64,000 bases of DNA, taken from the NCBI RefSeq assembly GCF_018882185.1, contig NZ_JACVOY010000005.1:62001-126000 (forward strand). The letters run 5' to 3'. Below the pieces are notes generated by a model. The model made no database searches. It had not been told where the DNA came from and worked only from the letters and a program-made list of their open reading frames with translations. This document shows, in pieces, positions 35,185 to 44,133 of the stretch (its first letter is position 1; each line of letters opens with the position of its first letter). The DNA comes from Polynucleobacter sp. AP-Latsch-80-C2. GTDB taxonomy: Bacteria; Pseudomonadota; Gammaproteobacteria; Burkholderiales; Burkholderiaceae. The translations under genes were made by a program, and so were the position numbers.

Positions 35185-36042
35185 TTAAGCCAGGCTGTAC
35201 CAATCACGAATGATGTTCCATGCCTCTTGAGCAGTTTCGACAAAATATACCCCCTCGAGGTCCGTTTCATCTATCACACCAAATTCAATCATTTGCTTGA
35301 AATTCACCATCTCCATCCAAAAAGACTTACTCACCAAAATGACTGGGAAGCGAGCCACCTTCTTGGTCTGCATTAAAGTTAGCACTTCAAACAACTCATC
35401 AAAGGATCCAAATCCACCTGGGAAAGCCACAATTGCTCTTGCCCTGAGCATGAAGTGCATCTTGCGTAGCGCAAAGTAATGAAACCGAAAACTTAAACCC
35501 TCGCTGATATAAGGATTCGGATGCTGCTCTCTTGGCAGACTGATATTAAATCCGATTGTTTCATCACCCGCCTCAAAAGCGCCGCGATTCGCAGCCTCCA
35601 TAATTCCAGGGCCACCACCGGTACAGATATAAAGCTTATTGCTTCCCTCGGATTGTGTGGCGTTGTATTGCGCTACGATGCCACCAAACTCTCTGGCCGA
35701 TTCATAATATTTACTGTGCAATACGGCTTTTTTAGCAATCTCTAAAGCCTCAGGCGTAGTAGCTTTAGCTTCCATGTCTAGCGCATGGTCGTAACTGACA
35801 AAACGGGTCGAACCAAACACAGTAATAGTGTGCTCAATGCCATGCTCATTTAACAGAATTTCTGGCTTGAGTAATTCGAGCTCAAAACGAATTCCAATGG
35901 TTTCTCGACGCGCTAGAAATGCCTCATCGTCAAAGGCAAATTTATAGGAATCGCTAGAACTTTCCTCTGAAATCTGACTCTTCTTCAGGTTTAGAAAATC
36001 CGTGATTGTTTGAGAATTATTGGTTGGAAGCTTGGAGTTCAT
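35185..36042 (-). CDS. LOG-family protein (nucleotide 5'-monophosphate phosphoribohydrolase-like)
   Basis: A 285-residue Rossmann-like protein of the LOG/lysine-decarboxylase-like family. G-G-G-P-G-I-M-E-A-A-N-R-G-A (about residue 146) and F-P-G-G-F-G-S-F-D-E-L-F-E (about 210) are its two diagnostic motifs (P-G-G-x-G-T-x-x-E, with Ser replacing Thr). An extra N-terminal region of about 75 residues marks the larger LOG subgroup. The related enzymes cleave nucleotide monophosphates to release a base. Confidence 0.88.
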   Translation of the reverse strand: MNSKLPTNNSQTITDFLNLKKSQISEESSSDSYKFAFDDEAFLARRETIGIRFELELLKPEILLNEHGIEHTITVFGSTRFVSYDHALDMEAKATTPEALEIAKKAVLHSKYYESAREFGGIVAQYNATQSEGSNKLYICTGGGPGIMEAANRGAFEAGDETIGFNISLPREQHPNPYISEGLSFRFHYFALRKMHFMLRARAIVAFPGGFGSFDELFEVLTLMQTKKVARFPVILVSKSFWMEMVNFKQMIEFGVIDETDLEGVYFVETAQEAWNIIRDWYSLA

Positions 36043-36218
36043 AAGGCTATCTTTGATGTAGACAATGTTTCATATTAGCGCTTGAATACCAAGCCTTCCA
36101 TTTATTGGCTTTGAGCCAAAAACTAGTATTAACACCTAGCCTAGGGCTTATATGGATTTACCCAGGTTCGAAGAAAGGTTAATATTGTCACAATTTCAAC
36201 CAAATCGAAGGAAAAGCA

Positions 36219-36410
36219 ATGAGCAACCGTTCAATCATCATCATGGTACTAGTATTAGTTGGTGCCACAGCCTATTTACTCCTTAAGGGTGACGGTAATA
36301 TTGATATGGGTGGCGAGAAGCACGGTGCTGAAGCTACTCACGTTGAAGAGGCTAAAAAAGATGCTCCAGCCGCAGCTCCAGCTGCCCCTGCAGCAGACGC
36401 TAAGAAATAA
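36219..36410 (+). CDS. Small membrane-anchored Ala/Pro-rich protein
   Basis: A 63-residue protein: one N-terminal helix (I-I-I-M-V-L-V-L-V-G-A-T-A-Y-L-L-L), then a His/Glu segment and an Ala/Pro-rich tail. An AAGGAAA-type ribosome site precedes the ATG and a strong terminator follows. No family recognised. Confidence 0.65.
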   Translation: MSNRSIIIMVLVLVGATAYLLLKGDGNIDMGGEKHGAEATHVEEAKKDAPAAAPAAPAADAKK

Positions 36411-36430
36411 TTCTTTTTCAAGGAAAATTA

Positions 36431-36455
36431 AACCGCGGTTCGCCGCGGTTTTTTT
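36431..36455 (+). terminator. Rho-independent terminator
   Basis: AACCGCGG-TTCG-CCGCGGTT hairpin followed by a T run, ending the small Ala/Pro-rich protein gene. It lies 14 bases before the next gene's start. Confidence 0.93.
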
Positions 36456-36468
36456 ATATCATTACCTG

Positions 36469-37266
36469 ATGAAAATCATCGCCGCCCTGCTCTTCCTATT
36501 AATTTCACCAGCAAGCTTTTGCCAGCCCATGAACCAAATCGACCCCAAAATGATTCAATCCTTTGCCCCTACAGGAACCCTACGAGTCGGCATTAATCTT
36601 GGTAACCCAGTATTAGCGGGTCTTGATACTGCTACCCAAAAACCAAAAGGGGTCACGATTGATATTGCCAATGAAATTGGTAAGCGCTCAGGCATTCCAG
36701 TCGAGTTGATTCCTTTTCAAACTGCTGGATCAACTGTGGATGCTATCAAGACAGGCAATATCGATATGATTTTTGTTGCCATTGATCCTGTGCGAGGAGC
36801 TGATGTCAGCTATACCCCACCTTATATACAAATAGAGGGTGCCTATATGGTGAAAGCAAATTCTTCATTAAAGACCAATGAAGAAGTGGATCGCTCGGGA
36901 GTAGAAATCGTCGTTGGTAAAGGGAGCGCCTACGATTTATATCTGACACGTGAAATCAAAAATGCTGCTTTATTACGTGCCGCCAGCTCCCAAGCGGTGA
37001 TTGATGACTTTATGGCCGGTAAAGGTAATGTTGCCGCTGGAGTAAAGCAGCAATTAGAAAGCGATGCAAAACGCTACCAAGGGTTACGTATGTTGCCTGG
37101 TCGATTCATGGTCATTAATCAAGCCATCGGCATTCCGAAAGCACGTCCCGATTATGAAAAGACAACGACATACTTAAGTAGCATCATTACTGACTTGAAG
37201 TCTTCTGGTTTTGTCGCTGAAGCAATGAAACGTCATAACATTCAAGGTGCTAAGGTGGCTGAATAA
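36469..37266 (+). CDS. Family 3 extracellular solute-binding protein (amino-acid type)
   Basis: A 265-residue periplasmic receptor with a signal peptide (M-K-I-I-A-A-L-L-F-L-L-I, cleavage near F-C-Q-P). Typical elements are T-L-R-V-G-I-N-L-G-N, K-G-V-T-I-D-I-A-N-E-I-G-K-R, I-K-T-G-N-I-D-M-I-F-V-A-I-D-P-x-R, and V-V-G-K-G-S-A-Y-D-L. The frame is open upstream to 36259, through the terminator and small gene; ATG 36469 is the real start. No permease is adjacent. Confidence 0.87.
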   Translation: MKIIAALLFLLISPASFCQPMNQIDPKMIQSFAPTGTLRVGINLGNPVLAGLDTATQKPKGVTIDIANEIGKRSGIPVELIPFQTAGSTVDAIKTGNIDMIFVAIDPVRGADVSYTPPYIQIEGAYMVKANSSLKTNEEVDRSGVEIVVGKGSAYDLYLTREIKNAALLRAASSQAVIDDFMAGKGNVAAGVKQQLESDAKRYQGLRMLPGRFMVINQAIGIPKARPDYEKTTTYLSSIITDLKSSGFVAEAMKRHNIQGAKVAE

Positions 37267-37277
37267 GCCAATTTACT

Positions 37278-38693
37278 TTAGCACTGATAGGTATGCAATC
37301 TCTCAGGGATGATGACCTGCTGCCAACCCAATTCCTCGCGGATGGTCGCAGCAAATACAGAAGAAGACTCAGGCTCACCATGCACCACGAATACTGTTTT
37401 TGGTGATGCAGTAAAGCCTTTAAGCCAATCCAACAAGCCCGCTTGATCAGCATGCGCTGATAAACCGCCGATAGTATGCACAGAGGCTCTTACCAGCACC
37501 TCCTCTCCGAATAGACGTACCTTCTTAGCTTTATCCACCAAACGTCTACCTAAGCTGCCGTAGGCTTGAAAGCCCGTAATCACAATCGAGCTCTGAGCTC
37601 GCGGTAAATTATTAAACAAATGATGCACAATCCGTCCAGCATCACACATGCCACTTGCAGAAATAATAATTGCACCGCCCTTAATTCTATTGAGGGCCTT
37701 AGACTCTTCCACGTCTGCAATAAAGCGCAGATCTACTGCTGCTGGATGGTCCTTAAACCAGGCGAAAGTCTCTTGAGATTGCGTATCAAGCTGAGAGAAA
37801 AAATGCTGAGTCAAATGGGTTGCTGCTGTGGCCATTGGGGAATCTACCCAGATACTCAGATGTGGCAGTAAACCTCTTTTCACTAAGTCAATTAATAAAA
37901 ATAAGATTTCTTGTGTACGCCCCACTGCAAATGCAGGGATAACGACATTGCCATGTCCCTGCAGGGTTGAGGAAACTACTTCAATAAATTCTTTCTCGGT
38001 ATCTTGCAAGCTACGATGCAATCGATCGCCATAAGTAGATTCAACTACCAGAACATCTGCATTGGAAATAAGATCGGGATCGGGCATTAGCACTTTACCC
38101 TTCATGCCAATATCACCAGAAAATACACAGCGTTTTTTCTGCTGCCCATCCTCCTCAATATCAAGAACTGCAATAGCTGAACCTAAGATGTGCCCAGCAT
38201 TATGAAACTCTAAATGGATGCCTGGCAAAGGGCTTATCACTTGACCATAATCTAGCACCTCAAGTTGTGCCAGAGCCATCTCAACTTCTTCACGAGAATA
38301 GAGTGCGACGGGCATCTCACCATGCCACTTTCCTGCCTTTTGTTTTCTTTCAGCTCTATCTACATCTGAGCGCTGCAAATAGGCGCTATCGGGCAATAAG
38401 ATTTTTAGTAATTCAAAAGTAGCGCTAGTGCAATAGATGGGGCCACTAAATCCTTGCGCACACAGCCGAGGCAATAAGCCGCTATGGTCAATATGCGCAT
38501 GAGTCAGCACGACAAAATCTAAATCTTTAGCAGCAAATGGTAATGGCTCTAGATTTTTGTTGGTGGCCTCACGACCCCCTTGAAACATCCCAAAATCAAC
38601 CATGAAACGACGCGATCTTCCGGAGAGGAAAACCTCTATCGAATGACGTGAGCCGGTTACCTCGCCTGCCGCACCCAGAAATTGAATCTTCAT
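37278..38693 (-). CDS. Metallo-beta-lactamase/beta-CASP RNA nuclease-like protein
   Basis: A 471-residue cytoplasmic protein. The MBL part holds L-T-H-A-H-I-D-H-S-G (zinc site) and S-G-D-I-G; the beta-CASP part holds V-E-S-T-Y-G-D-R and the final H-T-I-G-G-L-S-A-H-A-D-Q motif near residue 400. These are the marks of the CPSF73/Ysh1-like nuclease subgroup of bacteria. It likely processes or degrades RNA. Confidence 0.9.
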   Translation of the reverse strand: MKIQFLGAAGEVTGSRHSIEVFLSGRSRRFMVDFGMFQGGREATNKNLEPLPFAAKDLDFVVLTHAHIDHSGLLPRLCAQGFSGPIYCTSATFELLKILLPDSAYLQRSDVDRAERKQKAGKWHGEMPVALYSREEVEMALAQLEVLDYGQVISPLPGIHLEFHNAGHILGSAIAVLDIEEDGQQKKRCVFSGDIGMKGKVLMPDPDLISNADVLVVESTYGDRLHRSLQDTEKEFIEVVSSTLQGHGNVVIPAFAVGRTQEILFLLIDLVKRGLLPHLSIWVDSPMATAATHLTQHFFSQLDTQSQETFAWFKDHPAAVDLRFIADVEESKALNRIKGGAIIISASGMCDAGRIVHHLFNNLPRAQSSIVITGFQAYGSLGRRLVDKAKKVRLFGEEVLVRASVHTIGGLSAHADQAGLLDWLKGFTASPKTVFVVHGEPESSSVFAATIREELGWQQVIIPERLHTYQC

Positions 38694-38758
38694 TCTTCCA
38701 GCATACTCCGCCTTACAATAAGAAAACAGCCTAGATATCTATCCGATCCCCTAGAAAG

Positions 38759-39643
38759 ATGACCCAAACTCCAACTCAACTCAATGCGCTTTCCTTAGCT
38801 GTTCACCTTAAGCGAGACCCCGCTGAGCACAAAGGAGATGCCGGCAAAGTTGTACTCATTGGTGGTGCACCAGGGATGGCGGGCGCACTTTTACTAGCAG
38901 GTAATGCTTGTATGCATTTGGGTGCGGGATGGACTATTTTAGAAATGCTTGACCCTAGCTCAGCCCATGCCTGCATGGATCATCCCGAACTCATGATTCG
39001 ACTGGCCAATATGGAAGTAGTGAATGGTCTTGAGCATATCAAGTCTGATGTCATCGCCATTGGACCTGGGCTCGGAAATTCAACCTTAGCCCTGACTAGT
39101 CTTGAGAAGGCACTGAGCATACCTAAGATCCCTTTGGTAATCGATGCAGATGCTATTAACCAAATAGCGTCCTCGAAAGAATTACTAAAAACTCTGCAAG
39201 GCCGCAATCAACAATTTCCAGGTCAAACTGTTCTGACCCCTCACCCCGGTGAAGCCGCTCAGCTACTGAAATGTAGTGGAGCAGAAATTCAGTCGGACAG
39301 ATTGGGCTCTATAGAGAAACTCGTTGAGTTGACAGGTTCAATAGTGGTTCTGAAGGGTCAACACACCCTACTCTCTTCCCCAGTAAACCCCATTACCGTT
39401 TGTCAAGAAGGAAATCCCGGTATGGGTACCGGTGGGATGGGCGATGTTCTCACTGGGAGCATTGCTGCAATTGCTGCCCAAGGGGTGAAGCATCACCTTA
39501 GTCTTTGGGAGTCTACTGAAATTGCCGTTCAACTCCATGCTCTTGCAGCGGATAGCTTGGTGAGCAAAGGGGTGGGTCCCATTGGACTCACGCCATCCGA
39601 AACTATTTTGGAGATGAGAAGCTTACTGAATAAGCTTCTATAA
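38759..39643 (+). CDS. nnrD: ADP/ATP-dependent NAD(P)H-hydrate dehydratase
   Basis: A 294-residue ribokinase-like enzyme that repairs damaged NAD(P)H hydrates. The family motifs are K-G-D-A-G-K-V-V-L-I-G-G (N-terminal), G-P-G-L-G near residue 101, T-P-H-P-G-E-A-A-Q-L-L (about 160) and N-P-G-M-G-T-G-G-M-G-D-V-L-T-G (about 220). The N-terminal YjeF epimerase domain is absent, so the epimerase must be separate. Six bases separate it from the EamA gene that follows. Confidence 0.93.
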   Translation: MTQTPTQLNALSLAVHLKRDPAEHKGDAGKVVLIGGAPGMAGALLLAGNACMHLGAGWTILEMLDPSSAHACMDHPELMIRLANMEVVNGLEHIKSDVIAIGPGLGNSTLALTSLEKALSIPKIPLVIDADAINQIASSKELLKTLQGRNQQFPGQTVLTPHPGEAAQLLKCSGAEIQSDRLGSIEKLVELTGSIVVLKGQHTLLSSPVNPITVCQEGNPGMGTGGMGDVLTGSIAAIAAQGVKHHLSLWESTEIAVQLHALAADSLVSKGVGPIGLTPSETILEMRSLLNKLL

Positions 39644-39649
39644 ATCTTT

Positions 39650-40624
39650 ATGCATTCAGTAAGCGCAGCACATCATCGACGTTATGTGTACGGCATCCTT
39701 ATGGCCGCGATTGGGTCGATGCTGTTTTCCGGAAAAGCGGTTCTGATTAAGTTTGCCTATGCTGATGGGGCTAATGCTGAGACCCTCATTGCCCTCCGGA
39801 TGCTGATGGCATTTCCCATGTTTTGTGGAATCTACTGGTGGCACTCACGCAAGAGCGTAATGAGCCCTCTTACTTGGCTTGATCGAGGCAAGTTAATTGG
39901 CCTAGGCTTTCTGGGCTACTTTCTTTCTAGTTACGTTGATTTCTTAGGCTTGCAATATATTTCAGTAGGACTAGAGAGAATCGTTTTATATCTCACCCCA
40001 ACGATTGTGCTGCTCATCTCCTACTTTGTTTTACAAAAACCGATCTCACGTTTGCAATGGTATGCCTTAGTAGTCGGCTACCTAGGGGTCATCATTGTCT
40101 TCATTCAAGATGCTAGCTCCAGCGGGATACGCGCGTGGCTTGGAATGATTCTCGTATTTTCCAGTGCATGCTTCTACGCTATCTATATGATTGGCGCCGG
40201 AGAAATGGTCAAACGCATTGGTAGCGTACGTTTAGTGTTCTATGCCAGCTCTGCATCTGCAGTATTTAGCATCACGCAATCACTCCTCTATAACCCAAGC
40301 GCAATATTTGAACAGCTACCTCAAATCTATTGGCTAAGCTTATTGAATGCCAGCCTATGTACCGTCATTCCCATGCTCATGATTATGGTGTCGATTAATC
40401 GGATTGGGTCGCCTTTGGTTGCACAGGCCGGAATACTAGGCCCAGTCTCCACTATTTTTATGGGCTATCTCTTTTTAGCTGAACCCATTACCTGGATGCA
40501 GATTAGCGGAATGTCCCTAGTGATTGCAGCAATGTGGTTATTGGTGCGGAACAACCCAGAAAGCAAAAAGTCATCAGATAAAAATAAATCTGATGACTTT
40601 GACGGTGCTGAACCCCTCAACTGA
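39650..40624 (+). CDS. EamA/DMT-family transporter
   Basis: A 324-residue inner-membrane protein with about ten helices and two EamA repeats (A-I-G-S-M-L-F-S-G-K-A-V-L-I-K-F and the second near P-M-L-M-I-M-V-S-I-N-R-I-G). The family exports small metabolites. Its polar C-terminal tail is encoded by a 13-base perfect inverted repeat (40567-40600), and the stop codon lies inside a second hairpin (40611-40633), so its 3' end doubles as RNA structure. Confidence 0.88.
   Translation: MHSVSAAHHRRYVYGILMAAIGSMLFSGKAVLIKFAYADGANAETLIALRMLMAFPMFCGIYWWHSRKSVMSPLTWLDRGKLIGLGFLGYFLSSYVDFLGLQYISVGLERIVLYLTPTIVLLISYFVLQKPISRLQWYALVVGYLGVIIVFIQDASSSGIRAWLGMILVFSSACFYAIYMIGAGEMVKRIGSVRLVFYASSASAVFSITQSLLYNPSAIFEQLPQIYWLSLLNASLCTVIPMLMIMVSINRIGSPLVAQAGILGPVSTIFMGYLFLAEPITWMQISGMSLVIAAMWLLVRNNPESKKSSDKNKSDDFDGAEPLN
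40567..40600. repeat. 13-base perfect inverted repeat inside the EamA coding end
   Basis: AAAGTCATCAGAT, an eight-base A-rich loop, then ATCTGATGACTTT. It looks like a terminator stem with a T3 tail but is translated into the Ser/Lys/Asp-rich tail of the EamA protein. Confidence 0.85.
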
Positions 40625-40633
40625 GGAGGGGTT
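40611..40633. terminator. Hairpin spanning the EamA stop codon
   Basis: AACCCCTC-N7-GAGGGGTT, eight base pairs, with only a short T run. It separates EamA from the convergent small basic exported protein. Confidence 0.65.
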
Positions 40634-40640
40634 TACCAAG

Positions 40641-40943
40641 CTACTGTGCAGCAGGTGCTGGCGCTGGAGCAGCGGCAGGTGCAGCAGGTTGACTAACAGA
40701 TTTAGCCTTTTTCTTAGACTTCTTCTTTGCTTTTTTCTCCGCTTTTTTATCTTTCTTTGATTTCTTAGTCTTTTTCTCCACCGTCTGCTCAACAGGTGCA
40801 GGAGCTGGAGCGGCGGCAGGTGCAGCAACAGGCGCCGGCGCTGGGGCTGGAGCAGGATCAGCCGCCATGACTGATAAAGGGGATAGGCCAATAGCAGCCG
40901 AGATCAAGGAGGTAATACTTAAGCGAGCAAAACGAGAAATCAT
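40641..40943 (-). CDS. Exported Ala/Pro- and Lys-rich low-complexity protein
   Basis: A 100-residue product with a signal peptide (S-L-I-S-A-A-I-G-L-S-P-L-S-V-M-A-A) and three low-complexity blocks: an A-P repeat, a block of about 30 residues mostly K, then another A-P block. GGAGAA before ATG 40943 fixes the start. The pattern resembles DNA-compacting or surface-bridging tails. No family recognised. Confidence 0.65.
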   Translation of the reverse strand: MISRFARLSITSLISAAIGLSPLSVMAADPAPAPAPAPVAAPAAAPAPAPVEQTVEKKTKKSKKDKKAEKKAKKKSKKKAKSVSQPAAPAAAPAPAPAAQ

Positions 40944-41024
40944 GAAATTCTCCATTAATGTTTGTGGATAATTTGATAATACTCAAAAATTTGACTTAAA
41001 TGCTTCATTTTTAGAAAGTTGTCT

Positions 41025-41657
41025 ATGAACGATTTTCCCAGTGATATTTTTACTGAGCCTCAAGGCTACTCAGTTGATACCCTCAGCATGCTGGGACCCT
41101 TGACTGGTATGGCCGGAATTTGGGAGGGGGTACGAGGTCTTGATGTCAAACCCAAGGCAGACGGACCAAAGAAGCAAGCCTATGTTGAGCGCATTGAGTT
41201 GCAACCCATTGACCCCCAGACTAATGGCCCCCAATTATTTTATGGACTGCGTTATCACACCCACATCACCAAGCCAGATCAAGTCAAAACCTATCATGAT
41301 CAAGTGGGTTATTGGTTATGGGAACCTGCAACAGGTAACGTCATTCACACGCTCACCATTCCACGCGGAATGACAACAATGGCGTGTGGAACAGCAAAGA
41401 TGGATGCGAGACAGTTTGAGCTCTATGCAAAAGAAGGAGATCCTAATGCCGGCATCTCCTCTAATCCATTTTTAGAATACGCCTTTAGAACGGTTGAATA
41501 TCGTATTCAGGTTAATATTCATGACAATGGAACCTGGTCGTATGAGCAAGATACCGTGATGAAGATTAAAGATCAGGATGCCTTATTCCATCATGTAGAC
41601 AACAATACACTTCATAAAATTGGTGAAGCTACTCCCAACCCACTCGCCCGTAAATAA
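41025..41657 (+). CDS. FABP/nitrobindin-like heme-binding barrel protein
   Basis: A 210-residue cytoplasmic beta-barrel. The L-T-G-M-A-G-I-W-E-G-V-R-G-L-D start and L-x-Y-G-L-R-Y-H-T-H, W-L-W-E-P-A-T-G-N-V-I-H-T-L-T-I-P-R-G segments match the nitrobindin/DUF1794 (FABP-like) group. It might bind heme or a hydrophobic ligand. ATG 41025 is preferred to TTG 41019. Confidence 0.78.
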   Translation: MNDFPSDIFTEPQGYSVDTLSMLGPLTGMAGIWEGVRGLDVKPKADGPKKQAYVERIELQPIDPQTNGPQLFYGLRYHTHITKPDQVKTYHDQVGYWLWEPATGNVIHTLTIPRGMTTMACGTAKMDARQFELYAKEGDPNAGISSNPFLEYAFRTVEYRIQVNIHDNGTWSYEQDTVMKIKDQDALFHHVDNNTLHKIGEATPNPLARK

Positions 41658-41683
41658 AAAAGGCCATCAACTGATGGCCTTTT
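41658..41683. terminator. Bidirectional rho-independent terminator
   Basis: AAAAGGCCATCA-AC-TGATGGCCTTTT, 12 base pairs, between the convergent heme-barrel and aminotransferase genes. Confidence 0.92.
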
Positions 41684-41703
41684 AAATCTATAACTACTGT
41701 AAC

Positions 41704-42852
41704 TTAAGCTGGCTGAGCTTCTGCTTCAGTAATTTTCTCCAACGCATTTGCAAGACTCTGCACGGTACGATCTACATTGGCCAATTTTTCTAGGCCGAAC
41801 AAACCGATACGGAATGTGCGGAAATCTGGTCTTTCATCGCATTGCAGTGGAACACCTGCAGCAGTCTGTAGGCCAAGAGCAATAAATTTCTTACCAGATT
41901 GAATGTCCGGATCCTTGGTGTAACTCACCACCACGCCTGGGGCTTGGAAGCCTTTAGCTGAAACGGAGTCATAACCCTGAGAGACTAGCAATTGACGCAC
42001 CTTATTGCCCAACTCAATCTGCTTCTCTTTTAGAGCAGCAAAACCAAGCGCTTGAGTTTCTTTCATCACATTGCGCAAGATCTTCAAGGCATCAGTAGGC
42101 ATCGTGGTGTGATACACATGGCCACCCTTTTCATAGGCCTCCATAATTTGGAGCCATTTTTTGAGATCCATTGAGAAGCTGCTACTTTGAGTTGCATCAA
42201 TACGCTCACGAGCTCTATCGCCGAGGGCAATTAATGCGCAGCATGGTGAACTACTCCAACCTTTTTGTGGTGCTGTAATTAATACATCGACATTACATGC
42301 CTTCATATCAACCCACATCGCGCCAGAGGCGATGCAATCCAAAACAAACAAACCATTCACCGAGCGAACTGCTTCGCCTACCGCTTTAAGGTAATCATCC
42401 GGCAAAATAATTCCGGCAGAAGTTTCCACGTGAGGAGCAAAGACTACAGCTGGCTTTTCTTTTTTAATGAAAGCAACCACCTCTTCGATTGGCGCAGGAG
42501 CAAAGACACCCTGTGTCGTATCTTCTAATTGCTTGCCCTTCAAAACCGAAATGTCATTCGTAATGTTGGCCATATCAAAAATCTGGGTCCAGCGATAACT
42601 AAACCAACCATTACGCAAGATCAAACACTTCTGCTGGTTTGCAAATTGGCGCGCAACCGCTTCCATACCAAAAGTGCCGCTACCGGGAACAATGACCGCG
42701 GAGCTTGCGTTGTAGGCGTCCTTGAGGACGCTTGAAATATCAACCATTACACGCTTGAATTCTTCAGACATGTGATTGAGGGAGCGGTCGGTATAAACGA
42801 CTGAGAACTCCAATAATCCATCTGGATCAACGTTTGGTAATAAGCCTGGCAT
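41704..42852 (-). CDS. Class V aminotransferase (alanine/serine-glyoxylate type)
   Basis: A 382-residue PLP enzyme. The N-terminal P-G-S-G-T-F-G-M-E-A cofactor segment, V-D-C-I-A-S-type strand, and the Schiff-base lysine in I-T-A-P-Q-K-G-W-S-S-S-P (about residue 197) are visible. The fold best fits alanine- or serine-glyoxylate aminotransferases, but 2-aminoethylphosphonate-type relatives exist. The FMN alpha-hydroxyacid oxidase at 46654 could make glyoxylate nearby. Confidence 0.87.
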   Translation of the reverse strand: MPGLLPNVDPDGLLEFSVVYTDRSLNHMSEEFKRVMVDISSVLKDAYNASSAVIVPGSGTFGMEAVARQFANQQKCLILRNGWFSYRWTQIFDMANITNDISVLKGKQLEDTTQGVFAPAPIEEVVAFIKKEKPAVVFAPHVETSAGIILPDDYLKAVGEAVRSVNGLFVLDCIASGAMWVDMKACNVDVLITAPQKGWSSSPCCALIALGDRARERIDATQSSSFSMDLKKWLQIMEAYEKGGHVYHTTMPTDALKILRNVMKETQALGFAALKEKQIELGNKVRQLLVSQGYDSVSAKGFQAPGVVVSYTKDPDIQSGKKFIALGLQTAAGVPLQCDERPDFRTFRIGLFGLEKLANVDRTVQSLANALEKITEAEAQPA

Positions 42853-42984
42853 AGTAGTTTCCTAAGAATTTCTGAGGTGAGCCCTAAATGATACTGATTT
42901 AAGGCTATTTATGGGGATCGAAAATAAAAAGGGATTTACGACCCCTATTGGAGGCATCCCATGTTGGGTTTTGGATGCATTAAC

Positions 42985-44133
42985 TTAATCGGCACCAAGT
43001 TGAAGCGTACTTTTTTGCCTTTTTTCAACTGCATTCTTTAATAATGCTGCAGTGCGGAAAATGCCATGGGCAAACTTGCCATAAGGCATCGTCAAAAAGA
43101 AACCCATCACAAAACCTAGGTGTACCGCTAACCAAACTGACATCCAAGCGGTATCGCGATATACCAATAGCAATAATCCAGAAGCGCTGATAAGCAAGAG
43201 CAGCAAAATAAACGCCCTATCCATTGGCTTTTGATCGATATCGCCATGCGCCTTATCGCGCTTGAAATTGAGATAGAGCAAACCAGACGGGCCAACAAGC
43301 AAACCAATACCGCCAAGTGTTCCCAAGATCACCGGCAAGCTATTCAAAGCATAAGGTGCTGACAATCCTAAAAGGTAGTGATACAAAGTGGCCACACTAG
43401 TTGCAGCAAAGCACAGCATAAAACCATAAAAAGTGAAGTGATGAAAACGCTTTCTCCAAAGGGAGAATGCATCATTCTCATTGTTGCAACCCTCACCGTG
43501 TCCACCACCGAGATACTTCAGTGTTAAGACATCATGCGTAGCTTCAGCAGCAGCCGCACCGGAAATAGATCCAGAGGAAATTTGACTCCAAAAACGGGTA
43601 ACGCCAATCCCTAAAGCCAGAATAGCAAATAAGAATACTGCGCCAAACATCAACGCTAAAGTGTTGTGCGAGAAGATGGCATAAAAGTTTCCGCCATTGG
43701 GAGTGATCATCAAGTTGCCATTGATCGCTAGAGTTAACAGCAAGAATGCAATGAGAGAAAGCGAACTTGCCAGTGCAACCGTAATGCCATTCTTTTTATA
43801 GAGTTTTCCAAAGGCATGTGGCCATGCAAAATCAATGTAAGTTTCCTGACGGACCTTCGCCATCGCTAAAGGGACATTGACCGCGAAGTCATGTGGAGGT
43901 GCATATTGGCATGAATGCAAACAAGCGCCGCAGTTATGACAGAGGTTTGCAAGGTAATGCACATCTGCTGTATTAAATTCAATCCGTCTTGTCATCGCTG
44001 GAAAGACAGCGCAAAAACCTTCGCAATAGCGACAAGCATTACAAATCTGCATGATGCGTGCGACCTCTTGGTCTGCGCTTCCGCCACCAAGATTAGATGC
44101 TTCCTTGATTAAAGAATTAAGCTGCTGCATCAT
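42985..44133 (-). CDS. tcuB: Tricarballylate utilisation protein B (TcuB/CitB-like)
   Basis: A 382-residue membrane electron-transfer protein. The N-terminal third has two 4Fe-4S cysteine clusters ([11 protein letters not shown] and [12 protein letters not shown]), then about six membrane helices. In Salmonella TcuB reoxidises the flavin of TcuA. Start overlaps the tcuA stop by 17 bases, so the two are tightly coupled. No tcuC transporter or tcuR regulator is adjacent. Confidence 0.9.
   Translation of the reverse strand: MMQQLNSLIKEASNLGGGSADQEVARIMQICNACRYCEGFCAVFPAMTRRIEFNTADVHYLANLCHNCGACLHSCQYAPPHDFAVNVPLAMAKVRQETYIDFAWPHAFGKLYKKNGITVALASSLSLIAFLLLTLAINGNLMITPNGGNFYAIFSHNTLALMFGAVFLFAILALGIGVTRFWSQISSGSISGAAAAEATHDVLTLKYLGGGHGEGCNNENDAFSLWRKRFHHFTFYGFMLCFAATSVATLYHYLLGLSAPYALNSLPVILGTLGGIGLLVGPSGLLYLNFKRDKAHGDIDQKPMDRAFILLLLLISASGLLLLVYRDTAWMSVWLAVHLGFVMGFFLTMPYGKFAHGIFRTAALLKNAVEKRQKSTLQLGAD

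Noticed and set aside
36259..36468. Longer N-terminal extension of the family 3 binding protein
   Set aside because: It would run through another gene in a different frame and a strong terminator (36431-36455). A clear signal peptide begins at 36469.
40574..40891. Arg/Leu-rich and other frames across the Lys/Ala/Pro-rich gene
   Set aside because: They are alternative readings of repetitive codons. Only one frame has a signal peptide and a ribosome site.
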